Notes under the pieces: generated by a model
What the model saw: the letters and a program-made list of their open reading frames with translations, nothing else
Told to the model about the DNA's origin: nothing
The model's database searches: none
Program-made: the position numbers and the translations under genes
Origin: Brachypodium distachyon
Lineage: Eukaryota > Streptophyta > Magnoliopsida > Poales > Poaceae
DNA length: 64,000 nt
Assembly (NCBI RefSeq): GCF_000005505.3
Contig: NC_016135.3
Span: forward strand, 26,002,758 to 26,066,757
Direction: 5' to 3'
In this document: positions 32,545 through 45,997 of the stretch, in pieces
How the letters are laid out: every line of letters begins with the position of its first letter
Numbering within the stretch: the stretch's first letter is position 1

Positions 32545-35500
32545 CGAGTGAAGAGGCCAGAAAAGGAACCCCCAACACTTTTTATGCTGCAAGCTGCAGG
32601 CAGCAATAGGGAACGCATGACAAGTTGTCGCCTCGCCCGCCGGTTCCAGCCAAGGCCGGAATTAAGCACGCCTGTCCTGCATATCAACTGACTACAGCAA
32701 GTAGCAAAGGTTGCTGTGTCTACAAGAAAAAAAAAACACGCATCCGCAAGGCAGCCGTAGTGCGCAGCGACCGAGTGTAAAAGTTGGCTGGAAAGAGCGT
32801 GCGTGAGAGCTGCTGCTGGGCTCCTTAATTCCCTGTGGTTGTGGTGCTGGCGTGGTCCTTTCCTCCGGTCGGCGCCTCTCTGCCTTCCCGACGTAAGAGT
32901 ACGTGAAATCATGAGCCGTCAATTTGCGAAACAGGGAGAGGCCATGCTGGCAGGGGCGTCGTCGTTAACGTTCATGCACCGTAGTGGGTTTCCTCCTTTC
33001 CAAGCAAATGCACAATGATTAGTTCAGCTGAGGAGAAAAAGAAGAACCACTTGTCAGGTGTGATGTCGCCGACCATCACACCACAACTCCCTGGCCCCAC
33101 TGCAAGGTGTGTAGTAGTACTAGTACTATAGTGCCCAGGTTTAATTCTCTCCATTCTTAACACAGCGACAACTCCGACAAATCACAAGTCGCTACGCACT
33201 ATACAACCGAATTTAATTACCGGCCGTCCCATCCAAACACACGAGCCCGCCTGCAAAGCAATTTCGCACAGAAAATGGCCGCCTTGCTGGACTTCAACGA
33301 ATTTCCTGTTTTCTTTTTGCCCCGCTAGTATGCACCAGAGCCAGGGCCGGACACGCGTGATTGCCTCGCTCGCTCTCACTGTAGTGTGCCCGGGCGCACA
33401 CGCGGCTTTTTTTCCCCCACCTTTCCAAGCAGTCGCCAGTACCGGCCACACATGCTAGTTGTGATGACGATGATGATCATGCATGCATATAACCGGCAGA
33501 GCATATATCGTACTACGTCGTATCACACTGCTGTTAGTGGAAAGAATCGCAAAAGAGCACGCCTTAACCTAAATCTGGCGGATCCCCACTTAAAAACCAC
33601 CGAGGCCCGAACCAGCCGTGCCGCTTCCTTTTCTTTTCCTCCGATGATCGGACCCGCCGCTTTCCGGATTCCAACTCGGCCGGATCCCAGCGGATCGTTT
33701 CCGACGCCGCCGCCAGGGGAAAGAGTCCAAAAAACGGAAGGCATCATCGTTTTCAGAATTCGCGGCAGGAGGGGAGAGGAAGGTGGGTAGGTGGCCCGTG
33801 CCGTCCCAGCGCGCCGCTTTGCCTTGTCGGCGCGCCTGGCAGCGACACGCGCGGGATCCCCCAACGAAACGCACTGGGAGACGGACGGATAGCGAGGCTT
33901 CACTAGGCAACGGGACGGGCCGGGCCGGCGTGCGTGCGTGCACCCAGGTTCCACGGGGCAAGTTGCTCGGGGCAGGCAGGCAGGCACGCCACTGGCCTGT
34001 GTTTTTCTTAAAATAATCGACCGGCACGGCGGCAATGCATATATGCTCTCGTGGCCTCGAACCGTCCAACTGCTGGTGCCGGCGGATGATGGATCGAGTC
34101 GGCAGGCGGGCAGTGGAATTCCAGAGCACGAGCATTATCCACTCTGTCTGTGGAGTGTCGATCCGTCCATCCACCCGTCCCGCTCCGGCCTGCCCACCTC
34201 GCAGCCGTTTCATTCGCTTCTTAATCCGTCATGATTAGCAGCAGCAGTACGTACGACGGGTTTGTTTAATTCTCGGCGAAAGAAACGGCCGGGCCGGGGT
34301 TGTATTCCTCGTTAATTACTCCACCCCCCCCCGGCCACCGGAGACCCTTTTGTTTGTTTATTGGGCGTCACAGATAAGATAGCAACGCCCCCGCGCTGGT
34401 GCTGTGGCTGCTCCGGGCGGCCGGCCAGGCGCGTCCCTGTCGCGAGCCCCGCGCGCGCTGTTGCTTCCCTCACCCGACTCCTCATCCCTCCTAGAGACGG
34501 TAACAGCCAGTGCCCAGATTACGAGTTCAGACATGGACGTGATAGTTGCCATTATACGACTAGTATTTTCCATATCGTCGATCGACCCAGAGATCTCTGG
34601 TCTGGTCTTGGTTCTGGTCCCTCCCTCACCCGGCTGCAGATCTTACTATCAATAGTTTGATGCATGCCAGTTCGTCCTTACCCGAATGGTGCATACTGCA
34701 GCCTGCGCTTATACTTAAATTGGAAGCTGTATATTTTAGTGCTGTGATCGAGTTTGATACCCAGCTCAGCTGGTTTATCCAAACGAGTGCTACAAACCAA
34801 CCACACATGTTGCAGCAGCCGGTCAGGTCTCCACCTGCATGTAGACACACCATCTTGTCTTTGGTTCATCGATCTCGATGTTGCCAGTTAAACGGGGCCA
34901 TACTCGGGTGGCCGTATGAACGCCACATCACCGACAAGATTCATGGAACCAAGAAGTCGTTGCGGCCGCTGTTGGTAACAGAACACCAGTAGTCCAGTAC
35001 TACTGACTCTTCCTACCTGCACACACACGCGGGCAGTCAGTGAGGCGTACCCAAGCCCCACTTATATTTCAACGCTCTCTCTCACACGTGGCTTCCGCAG
35101 GTCTAAACATGGATCGAAAGGACGCTGCAGTTTAATTGCGGTCTTGAACACCCCTGGAAGCCGTGACGACTCGCAACTCGGAAGTCTGTAGTCTAGATAG
35201 TCTCCAACCACAGGCACGGCCCAGGTTGGCACCACGACGTGGATTCTCCCCTCCCCGTCCTATCAAGCCCCAACACGATGCGTTCCTATCCGCCCCGCAC
35301 CGACCTCCATCGTGCATCGACCGTCCCATGCTCGGTGCGGCGCCGCTTACCCATCCTCACCGACCCGAAGACCTGGCGCACCTGGACGTACAGCCTAGAC
35401 CGGCGCGCGGGTGGCCACTCGTACGAGTCAGGCGAACGAAACGGGTGACGTGGCGACCGGATAGGATCTGCGACTCGCGGTCGCGGCAGGACGAGACGAG

Positions 35501-38377
35501 ACGGGACGGGATTAGGCGGTGCTGATCGCGCGGGGGACGTCATTAGGGCAGCATGCATGATTAGGGAGCCCCGGTCAGATAATGCGCGCGGGGCGTACGT
35601 TGCCGTCGCTGGCAAGCAAGCAAGTTGGTTGACGTCTGTATGTGGCTTGGCTTGGCTTGTCCGCACTAGACGAGACGGGGCCGGTGGATGGACGTGGGCA
35701 GAGATGCCGTGGACGGGGGAGAGGGAAACGAACGTCCGCGTCCGCGCGCGCACGTCACGCCCCCCATGGGGTTTTACGCCACCTATAGCCCCCCGGCCTG
35801 CTCGTTCGTTCGTTCGGCCGTCCTCGTGTCGGTGGTGCCGGTGCGCGCGCGGTTGGCCAGCGGAATTTAGTTCCACGTCCACCAAACGTACGGCGAAAGC
35901 GCGCGTCGTCTGGCCGATGGATGGATAATTTCCCAATTGATTGACCCGGGAGAAAGAGTACTCTCCCATCCCCTCTATACCTGGTGCAAGTGCAACGCGT
36001 ACGCGCGCCAAAGGCAACACCTTTATGTGCTACAGTGCTAGTCTGTTCGATCCATCGCTCGTCTTGCTCGAACTCATCAACACGGAATTCTGGTTTTTAT
36101 GCCGTGCTAATTGACTCAGAGACGAGTACTGGTCTGTTTTCTTTTTTTTCTTCCCACAACCGATCTCGTCTGGTTGTACCATTCATTGATCATGGAGGAG
36201 TATATATAAAGCTAGCTTGACTGGTCTCGTACAAGGGATTTAATTGTCTCGCTCTCTCTGGACTTAAGCACTTGTCGGTTGTGTACTCCATGAGCATGTA
36301 CGTACAGGAATCGATGTATCACGCGGGGTTGGGGTCAAGAAGTTCACTGGTTAAAATATTGTGAAAAAAACGCTACGTCTACTAATATTTTCTTAAGTGA
36401 ACAACTTTTGTCACAAAACCATGGCACAAATTTCCTGCTGTCCATATTTTCTGCTTGCAGCTCACCTCCTGCAATAACAAACTACTGAGGACTAAAATTT
36501 CACAGATATTACTAATTGACAGCTTAATCACATGCTCGTAAAAAAAGCTCAGTCACGTGAAACGTTAAAACGGTCAATAGAAACATGAATTACCGTACAT
36601 CAGTTCTTGAATCTGTCATTCGTGTACTGAAAGCCCGGGGAACGAAAGCAGTGCATGCAGTACATGGGACGCCATGTAGCTCTCGATTCCGCGTGCTGTT
36701 GGCATCCACCACGACAAAAACGGAACTGAAAGGCCCCCTTTTCCGTGCATGCAGCGCCCGGCTTTTCTTGACCTCAACTCAAGAGGGGGGAGTTCCTAAA
36801 GAGATGCTACCCTATTAATAGTCTACTGGCCTCACGAGGCACCAGCCGGATGCAACACCGCACTCGATGGAGGCAAAGCAGCTACCCTCCAACTCTATCC
36901 TAGAGCGCCAGCGATATACTCCATATATATAGTCGTCACTACTTATCCTAGCTAAGCTATACCACGGGCTAATCTCGATCAAACATGCATGTGGTCCAAA
37001 GCTAGGCCTCCTCTTTTTCGAGCCCGCCCACGCGCGCCGCGCAAGCGACAATCCATGCCGGTCTTTCCCGGCCACGTCGCGTCCCCCACGCGGGCACGGC
37101 TCGCATCAGCAAAGCAATACGGTCTCGACGGGCTTCAATCTCACCGGGGGCCACTCAGTGTCGTACTGCGTGATACTGATACCGCGACGTCTCGGAGGGG
37201 TTGGTGTAGTGTGTAGTACAGTACGTCCCCGGCCAGCTCGATTGGCCGCTTAGATTTGCATGATTTGGGTTTGGATTTTAGGACACGGATGGGAGCGAGC
37301 TAGCTAGCCGGCCACCCGGCCGGCGCCAGCTATTCCCACCCCAATTATGCGTCGCGGCGGCTGGCCAGTTCACCTAAAAGGAAGCAATTATCAGGATTGA
37401 AAGAAAGATTAGCTCGACCAAGACGTATTGGACGTCGACCGACCACATAGCTTCAAACTAAAGCTTCTCTACGAAATTTATACGAAAGTATCCAATTATT
37501 GCCGATTCCTATCTAGTACTTCCTATCGATTGAGAAAACATTTTTAATGAATCAGGCCACATCGATCGAGAGTTTTTTGTGTGTAGCTAACCGAACATTC
37601 CTCATTTATGCACGCAAAACGTGACTCAAGGCCGTCATTCGTGCACGGTAATGTGAAATGAAACTTGGGCATCAAGCAGTTGAACGTACAGGAAAAATCG
37701 AGCTGGCGGCACACGGAGGTCAACAAAATTACAATGTGGCGACAAGTGCCCATGAGGGTTGGTGAGGAACAACAAACAGAGCGAAACGAAACGATCGACC
37801 GCGACATCCAGATTACCCAAACAGAATTTTCCTCGTCGATCCTTCCTCTCTTGAGAGGCTCTTGACCCAGGCCGATGATGTTGTTTCGATCTGCGTCCAG
37901 ATTAATTACGCACGGTTCTGTGAAAGGAGAGAGCGAATTGATGCTCAAGTCCAATACGGATATGGACGGAGGACCCATCCGGTGTCCGGACGTACGTACG
38001 CACGCAGGTTAGACGGTGGACCTAACGAGTTCCGATCGGTGCCGCTAGCTCTCGGGCGTCCTTCCAAACAGCACGGTGCGTAGTACACAGTGTTTGTTTC
38101 TGCCGTCGACGTCCTCTTCCTGGCCCCGAGCCGGAGCTAGTTTATCATTATCCCAACCAAACTCTAATCATACCCCCACCCACGCAAAAAATCCCGATAC
38201 AAATACCGCCCAGGAAATAAGATAGCCCCGGAAGAAAGAGAAACCAAAAGCTACTCCTCCGTCCGTCCGCCCGCCCGGCTGTCTGTCTGATACCACTGCA
38301 CACCACAGGGCGGCTGGCCTGCCTCAGCTAGGTAGCCAGACATCTAGGTAGCTGCTGCTTCTTCTTCTTCTTCGCTG

Positions 38378-39127
38378 ATGCAGGGCGAGTATCGCTCTTC
38401 CAGCGAGGACTCGGCGGGGTCTGCTGCTTCTGCTGCTGCTGCTGCTGCGGCGGCCATGGCGCCTCTGGCGGCTGCTGCTGCGGCGGTGTCAGCCAAGGAG
38501 GAGCAGGTGACCGTGGCTGTGGCGCCGCCGCCCTTGTTGCCTCTGCATCACCATCACCACCACCAGCAGCAGCAGCAGCAGATGCAGGGGCAGAAGCGGC
38601 AGTACCGCGGCGTGCGGATGCGCAAGTGGGGGAAATGGGTGGCGGAGATCCGGGAGCCGCACAAGCGGACGCGCATCTGGCTCGGCTCCTACGCGACGCC
38701 CGTGGCGGCGGCGCGCGCCTACGACACGGCCGTCTTCTACCTCCGCGGCAGGTCGGCAAGGCTCAACTTCCCCGACGAGATCTCCGGGCTGGCGCCGCTC
38801 TCGTCCTCGTCACCGGCGCCGTCCGACGAGGCCGATGGCGCGCTGTCCGCGGCGTCGATCCGGAAGAAGGCCATCGAGGTCGGGTCGCGCGTGGACGCGC
38901 TCCAGACCGGCATGATGCCCGTCCCCGCCGCGTCCGTGCCGCAGCCGACGCCGCCCGCCGCGGCGCACCACCGCGAGCGCCCGCTGAAGCCGCGCACGCA
39001 CTCGCAGGAGGAGGAGTTGCTGGAGCAGCAGCAGCAGCAGAAGCTGCAGCGGACGGCGTGGAACGGGCGGGCCAAGAACCCGGATCTCAACCAGGCGCCC
39101 AGCCCGGAAAGCTCCGACGCCGAGTGA
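38378..39127 (+). CDS. DREB-subfamily ERF transcription factor with C-terminal EAR motif
   Basis: Single exon, 249 aa. An in-frame stop 33 nt upstream of the ATG fixes this as the first start; a second Met is at residue 27. The AP2/ERF domain spans about residues 76-132 ([19 protein letters not shown]...WLGSYATP...[11 protein letters not shown]). Val and Glu at the positions that separate DREB from ERF proteins place it in the DREB side, and the sequence fits group II. The N-terminus has Ala-, His6- and Gln6-runs and there is a second Gln5 run near residue 215. The C-terminal DLNQAP (236-241) is an EAR-type repression motif, so a transcriptional repressor acting in the nucleus is likely. Its direct targets cannot be told from sequence. 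Confidence 0.95.
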   Translation: MQGEYRSSSEDSAGSAASAAAAAAAAMAPLAAAAAAVSAKEEQVTVAVAPPPLLPLHHHHHHQQQQQQMQGQKRQYRGVRMRKWGKWVAEIREPHKRTRIWLGSYATPVAAARAYDTAVFYLRGRSARLNFPDEISGLAPLSSSSPAPSDEADGALSAASIRKKAIEVGSRVDALQTGMMPVPAASVPQPTPPAAAHHRERPLKPRTHSQEEELLEQQQQQKLQRTAWNGRAKNPDLNQAPSPESSDAE

Positions 39128-42100
39128 AGAAGCCGCCGGCCTCAGCAAGCTGCTAGCGTCTTCCACTACTCCACAGCCAGAGAGCAAAAGACGATGCAGT
39201 CAGTCAACTCGATTCTCCAAACGAATTACAGCGTATGATCATCAGCACAAGCAACTCGATCCCACCCGCCTAGCTACTACCTATTCCTCCATCTCCGGCT
39301 CTCCTCCGCTGCTGCTGCGGCGGCGGCGGCGACGGGCCGGCGGTGGGGCAAAGTGCTTAATTGGTCGGTGGCGAGATTTTTTTTCGATACGTTCTGGATA
39401 AGAACAAGGGAGGGAGAGGAGAGACGGGGGACGCCACAAGTGGCGGTCTTTCCAAATGTCAAAAAAGACAGCTGTAACAGTGATAAAAAAAACAAGTCGT
39501 CTCGTCGCCATCTCTTTCTTTTTCTCTCTTCCTTCTTGTTATCGAGTAGATAAGCAAAGCAGGGAGCTTGATTAGCAGTACAACAGACGGCTTAATTAAT
39601 CCTCCCAATTGCCCGTCCACTTTCTCTGCTTTGTTAGTCGCTCCCGATAGCTGCCATGCCACTGCCTGGCATCGATTGCCGGTGGATTATTCTCACGTAT
39701 ATACAATTGCCCCTGGCCTGCTCAATCGATCCCACCCAACTCGCGTAATACTCATCCAGTTGTCTGCTGGTGAGTACGAGGCCGGGCAAGCAAATCCGCG
39801 TTAGGTTAGGCATCATTCAGCGGCCACTAACCAGCCTTTTGTTTTCTTCTTTTCCATGACCGTGTGATTCTGCCGGTGCAATTATGGATGAGGAAGGCCG
39901 AACCGCCGTGTCGGTAATCTAATCGCTAACTGCAGTAGTGTACGAGCTACAGTATCACGAGGTTTGGAACCAATTAGGCAGAGAGGAATCGTATGTAGGT
40001 GCAAGTACTGCCAGTCCTGGTGCTAATGGCGTGCATGGGAGATCTGGGTGGGTGTTAGGCCACCACATTGGAAAGAAAGAAAGCCAGCAGCACCGGCCGT
40101 CGTGCGTGATGATTGATTTTGGGTTTTTTCTTCTCTGCGTGCGCGGATCGAGCCAAAGTACGTACGTACTACTGTGTCCTGTCCCTGCCGCCAACTTTCT
40201 GTAGCCGATCAAACTGTTAATCAGCGGTCACGACAGTACGTAGGCATCTGCAACGGCAAAGCAAGAATCATCGTGCTGGATTGGACCCGGATCATTCGAT
40301 TCCGATGACAGCATTCAGAGTCTGCCGCACGCCGTCAGTTAACGAGTAACAACAAACAGCTAAGGAAAATCTCGAAAATCTAGCGGCGGGTAAGCTTTAG
40401 GGGCACGGGGACGGTGCCGGTAAGCTTTTCTGGGTCTTGGCCTTGGAGGTGACGGATCGGCAGGGGCTAAGTAACGACGGCACAGGTGTCGGCACATGCT
40501 GCTACTAATGCAGATACGGACCGCGGGGGAGAGAGGCGGCCAGTGGAAGAAGACGGCAGCAGTGCGATTTCAGTACGGTGTACATGTGCCCCGGCCCACT
40601 GTTCCAATTGCTCTCGGATCTCACCTCTGGCCATGCATGCTGAAGCTGAACTGCTGGGTCGGTCTCTGCTGAATCTGAGAATCTGAATCTTTATAAATGC
40701 AAATCCATGATTGCTCCTGTATCCTCCAAATATTTTCCGTGTCATTTTCAGTTAATCTTCCCACCTACGTGCGTACTCAGATCCTCTGGATTCTCGTTTA
40801 AATTTCCTATGGCTACACGGACCCAGTCGTTGTTGCACTGCCTTGCCGGAAGGAGTATACGCTTACGGCTTACACAAAGGGAAGCGAGGAGGTGGCTTTC
40901 ACGTCCCTTCTTTGCCTGGCTATCTATCGCCTCCATTTCTGGCCTTTCCGGCGTCCTCCCTCCCAATTGGAGCAAACAAGGCATCCAGGAAACACGCACG
41001 CCATCGCCAAAAGGTTCTTTCGTTCCGGGCAACCACCACGCCACGCACCCAGCCTGGCCGGCTAGCGAGCTAGCCATGCCCAATAAATACCCTGTCGCGC
41101 ACGCCCTCCAGATCGTCCATGGCTTCTTTCCGAACGGTCGATCGCCGTTACGGGCCTGTTCCAAAGGCTCTTGCAGGCCAGAAAGAGCCCATTGCCCTCT
41201 AGTAAATTGGGCCCGGAATCACGTTGTAGGCCCACCAAACTTTGTTTTAGCACTTTGCACGCGCGGCGAAAATGGAGGGGGCAGAAAAACAGTCCGTATC
41301 TCATCGATCAGTTCGTGCAGTCTATAGGGGACATCCGATACTTGCAGCAGTTGGTGCATAGCACAACAGGCAAAGAGCTGTTAATACTCCAATCCAGGTC
41401 CGGTAGGACTTACCAAAGCATTGGCCTCAAAAAAGAACCTGAAGAAGACATCCATGACACTTTGCAGGCAGCGGGGAGAGAGCGACCGATCGGACCAGCT
41501 AGCAGAAGAAACGGTACCCTGCCGGTGAGAATACAGCGACCGGCCTGTCCGTGAACAATACGTATCAGTCAGTCCCCGTGCGCCACAGCTGTACGTGCGC
41601 CCATCGATTTCCCGTCGTGCTCCATGCCGGTGCCGAATGCCGATGCCGATACCGATGCCTGGCCGCGGCTGGGACGCGCGCATGGGTGCGTGGCCAGAGA
41701 ACAGCGGCCATGGCGTGCGACAGCGAAGGGTGACGACGTCAACAATTGCGTGCCGGCTTCTCGCGGCACCTCATCTCCGTGGCCGACAAGAAACACATAC
41801 ATACAGGTACAGGTGCAGCCAACTTGGCATGAGATCCAGACCCAACCGAGCTGGCTGAGCTACCTGAGCATACCCTGGAGAAAAAGCCCATGCCCATGCG
41901 AGCGTAACCGCTGCCTTGCATTTCGTCAGGACTCAGGATGGATAGATAACCACTCCTCCAGCCGTGGGTGCATCCAGGAGCCATGACGTGCATCACACAA
42001 CAAAACAATATATAGAGCGGCTATCATGTCACATGTTTGAAACTAAGTCCATTATACCAGCCATGAATAGTTAAATACGAGGAGACAGATCCCAGGGATT

Positions 42101-42282
42101 ATTTTGCTGCTGCAAGCCAGGGGGGCATTATGCAGCTTACAGACCAGTTTTGATCGGAATTGTAGGTCAATGTGAAAAAAATTCAGCCAAAATAGCACGG
42201 TAATGTTGAATTTTTTGTAAATGATCTTTGTAGTTGAATTGGCATGACTGCGACGAGCGAGCCTCGCAGCCTCTATGATGAT
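39128..42282. other. intergenic, no supported gene
   Basis: Between the ERF stop and the 3' end of the RING gene no further coding region is supported. Frames at 40707-41327 and 41551-42008 lack domains. It presumably contains the 3' UTRs of both convergent neighbours. Confidence 0.6.
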
Positions 42283-45200
42283 TTAGGTCTTCAAGGCGGT
42301 GTTCTTGCAAATCGGACACAGATTCTTCACCACTAGCCACTGCCTGATGCAACCAGCATGGAAGTCATGCCCGCAGTGAAGTGTCCCAAGATCATCCCCG
42401 TCAATGTACTCTTCCTGCATAAAAAAAAGACGCAATGTGATTAAGGAACTTATATGAATTTTTAGTTTGGAGTGTAGCCTCAGCATTTTTATGGATTCTG
42501 ATAACTTGAAGAATGAGCTAAGGTTCTAATTTCAAAGATTTCTCCAAGATAATCCCTAGGCAAGACGCTGACTGAAAAGAAAGGCGTGTAAGTTTGAGCG
42601 AGCAAAGCACAATTTAATGTTTCTTTTTAGCATACTGTCTAAGTGTTCATGACTCCAAATATTGTTTCGGAAAGTAAATATATGGATGGAAGCAGCAGGC
42701 AAGTCTGATTATTTACCCGAAAAGGATTCAAGTTTTAGAAGACTTCAAAAAAATTGAACAAGTATGAAGGACCGGACCAAAGACTTAAGTCTATTTCGAA
42801 AAATGATGACTGGACTGCAGATTGTATGCACTACTCCTTTTCCCTTTGCGCGTAGCGCAGGTGTGATTAGTACTAAATGGCTTTGTGATTCAAAGGTTTA
42901 GATCAATTCTATAGCTTACTTGGAGTAAAAAATTGAATGCAAATGCTTATATAAGAACTGAAGCAGCGAATGTTTCCAAGTTAAATACTCGAGAGTGGTG
43001 GACATAAAGAGTAGAGTGCTCGGAGCATACTGGTACCTGACAGATAGAACATGGCTCATGTTCCACAGATGATAATCTCCACGACGAGAATTTCCTTTGC
43101 TTCAGGAGATTCATCACATCTTCCTCACTGAGGCCAGTGCTAACATTTCCAATCCTTTCCTCCAGAGCTAATAGCTCCTGAAAGATGAGTAGACAACAAC
43201 TATCTTCAATAAATTTCAGTTCGTACGAATATACAGGTAATGCCACAATAAGGAAAACAGACCTCATAAGACATGTTGTCTATGTCAAGACGCATATCCC
43301 TGTGCCTATCATGAATTTCGACACCGCCATAGAAAATAGACTGCTTCAAGAACAGATAGGTATAGATACAAAGTAAATCCCACAAGAATAAGCAGAGCTA
43401 AAAAACTCAAGGGAAACTTATATGATTAAAGTCTAGTTGTGCATGTGGCAGGTTCACGCCATACTAAACAAAGGCGCCCACCGCCCAGGAACCTAACATC
43501 TTAGGAAAAGATCTGTCGTTTCAGCATCTGATATACAGGCTATTTATTATTAAAAAATAATCAAAATAAGAACTAGATGTGATAAGACAACAAACGATTT
43601 CAGAAATGAAACAAGGGGCACGGCTCCTTTAATATAAAAAACAGCTACACCCTTTTTAAAATTATGGGCAGTTCATTTTTCTGATTTTTTATCTTCCACA
43701 AGTACAGGTTCAGTATGCAGAGATTTATGCGCTATTACTGCCATAGTTCCAAACAAAGTACTACCTCCATTCCTAAATTTTAGTACAAATTTGAACTAAA
43801 ACCACGACAAGAATAGGAGTACTTGTCAAAGTTAAAACTATGTATACTAAATGTTTTCTTGCCCAGCTAGTAGGTTAAGTTTTGCCAGTCTTGCTGGAAA
43901 CTCAAGAACAAACAACAGGCCACTACATACAATACTCACAGTCCCTCAGATCCATATTCCATTTCAGTATATTCTGATTTTCTTTACAAACACTACTTGA
44001 AAATAAAAGATAGCATGCTCATATGACAAGTTCTGTTGCTGACCTCAAATCTGACATTCTCCCCTCTGTGTATCATTTCAAGCGCATTACGGATCTGTTG
44101 ACAAATAAACCAATTAGTACCATATCTTGGCATGAAATTCCTCACAGTTTAGAAGTAAATGAATGAAATATGTATCCGTAAACAGTACATATAAACATGG
44201 GTGTTCTCTAGCATAGGACATGACCAGAACAGAACATGAAACAGCCAAGTGATCTGTTTCGTGAAAACACAAAAAATAAGATACTGGTGCGTTGCAATTA
44301 CAAATTTTTCTGGAGTCAATCAACGCACCTCCATTAATCTTCGGCCTTCCCTACTCCTCGTTGGTAATGGAACACCCCAAACACCATCACCTTGTCGTTC
44401 CAATAGAAACCCTGACCTTAAACGTGGGTGCTGCTGACTACGAAGTGCTCCAGATAGACGACCTAGCTCCTATAAGAAAGAAGAATTCCATCAGATTAAC
44501 AAAAAAGGGCAATCAAACAAGAAGACTAACACACCGACACGTGAGAGGAAAAGTTACCTCTGATAAATTTCTAGTATGGCGTCTATGCAGGTTTTGATGA
44601 TTGATAAATTGGGAGCCTGAACTGGCATTAGCTCTTGATACGGAGGAAACATTTCCTGCAATGGCAGTGCTGCGACCATCAGAGTTCCAGTTAGACGATT
44701 CTGGAACCGGATGTCTCATGTCTAGTGCGGCAAGTGGGGATGGATTAGGGAAGTTGGGAGCTACAACATTCCACCCAGTTACTTCGTCGCCACTAAAAAT
44801 TCTGTTCTCCAAACTGCCTGCTCTCGATGATGAAGCTTCATGACCAGCGAATCGGTGTGCAATTTGTGGAATACCAGGGACGACATTTACAGGGTGTTGG
44901 TACTGCAAGTTGAGACCACCGACCATGGGAATACCCTCTTGTGGTTCATCAAATGTAGTCTGAAGGGGAGGCACCTGATGATTCCATGAGCTTGGATGTC
45001 TGATTGTACTCGAAGAGGGCCATACACCATAGGGGCTAATCTGCTGAGCTGTGGTCATTCTTGCCCGGAAACTTCTTTGTGAATTTCCTGAATTATTATT
45101 GCCTCGGCTAGGATTGTTACTGCTGCTAGATGGCAATCCTACAGTAGCTCCATAACGGGGGAGTTGTTCCTCGATGGAACTTGGAAGTAACAAATAGTTA

Positions 45201-45997
45201 TGAGAGGACAGATTTGTGCTAGGAGGAGGATTGAAACTTGAAGAAGGGATGTTATGGAAGACATTATCATTCCTGTGGGAAAAACTTGTGCTAGCACCTG
45301 CTGAACATTGCCCGTGGACTCCCTCAATATTTTTCCTCTTGCAAGCTAAACGGCGACCATCTAGGGAACTGCCTGGTCTGTGATCAATGTCCTCTCTCAT
45401 TAGTGGAAAATTGCTCAGGGGATTTTCTGAAGCATTCGAAGAAGAAAATGACTCTGGCTGCTCGTCATTTAAGATGAAAGTCCTGTATGGATGTAATCTT
45501 AGCTCAGTGGCCTGAGCGTTTGTACCATTACGAGAACATCCAACATATTGCTCTGAGCCTTGAGCGGTGCTATTCGCATTTGAACTCTGACCATATAGAT
45601 CAAAACTGTTCACGTTAAGATTTATATCCCCGTTATCCAAAGAAAGGTTATGTTCAGCTACCATGCGCCTTTCGCCAATCCTTAAGCCACCACCAATATT
45701 TAGTTGCTCTGCTTTGATCATGTTGGAGTTCCCATAGTTTAGCGAATTGACACTTGAACTAGCTTCACCTGATTGCCAGAAACCTAAAAATTGGCCATCT
45801 TGATGTAATTCATTTTCATGTGGAATGGTTGCATCACTGCGGTTCATTTCATAACCTTGAAGATTCTGTGATTCTACTGATCCAAGAATGTTATTCCAGT
45901 ATGCTTGTTGATCCATGACAGGGTTGCCTGAACTAGATCCATGATCAAATCCGAAGACTTCAGCTAACTGTTCGACAGAATTCCTCTGCCCTTGCAT
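42283..45997 (-). CDS. RING-H2 E3 ubiquitin ligase, MBR1/RHG1A-like
   Basis: Six coding exons (minus): 44558-45997, 44329-44469, 44044-44094, 43263-43340, 43037-43177, 42283-42414. They total 1983 nt, 660 aa; every coding intron is phase 0 with GT/AG ends. The start MQGQRNSVEQ matches the conserved N-terminus of MBR1/MBR2/RHG1A-type proteins, including FDHGSSS and DQQAYWNNI. The long middle is Ser/Asn-rich and probably disordered. The C-terminal RING-H2 has Cys613, Cys616, Cys631, His633, His636, Cys639, Cys650 and Cys653 (CSICQ...HCGHDFHAGCIRQWL...CPIC). It is expected to transfer ubiquitin from an E2; Arabidopsis MBR1/MBR2 target the Mediator subunit MED25, but substrate identity here is inference. 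Confidence 0.95.

Larger units (their letters stand above)
24415..38377. other. 14-kb intergenic region between divergent AP2 and ERF genes
   Basis: No protein-coding gene supported. It contains a Tourist-like MITE (27652-28030), a Stowaway half-element (27571-27603), a homopolymer C tract (26945-26965) and a 33-bp tandem duplication (32478-32544). GC-rich blocks at 33540-34250 and 35100-36000 give long but compositionally biased frames on both strands without domains. Because the two flanking genes are divergent, regulatory sequence for either may lie here; I cannot identify specific elements. Confidence 0.6.

Noticed and set aside
33523..34213. Long overlapping minus-strand frames
   Set aside because: Two overlapping frames of biased composition with no recognisable motif; typical of GC-rich intergenic DNA.
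35286..36020. 244-aa minus-strand frame
   Set aside because: Arises from GC-rich sequence with open frames on both strands; Arg/Pro/His-rich, no domain, no convincing start context.
43761..43815. Stowaway-like sequence in an intron of the RING gene
   Set aside because: One end (ctacctccattcctaaatttt) is suggestive, but no proper opposite terminus or TA pair was found.
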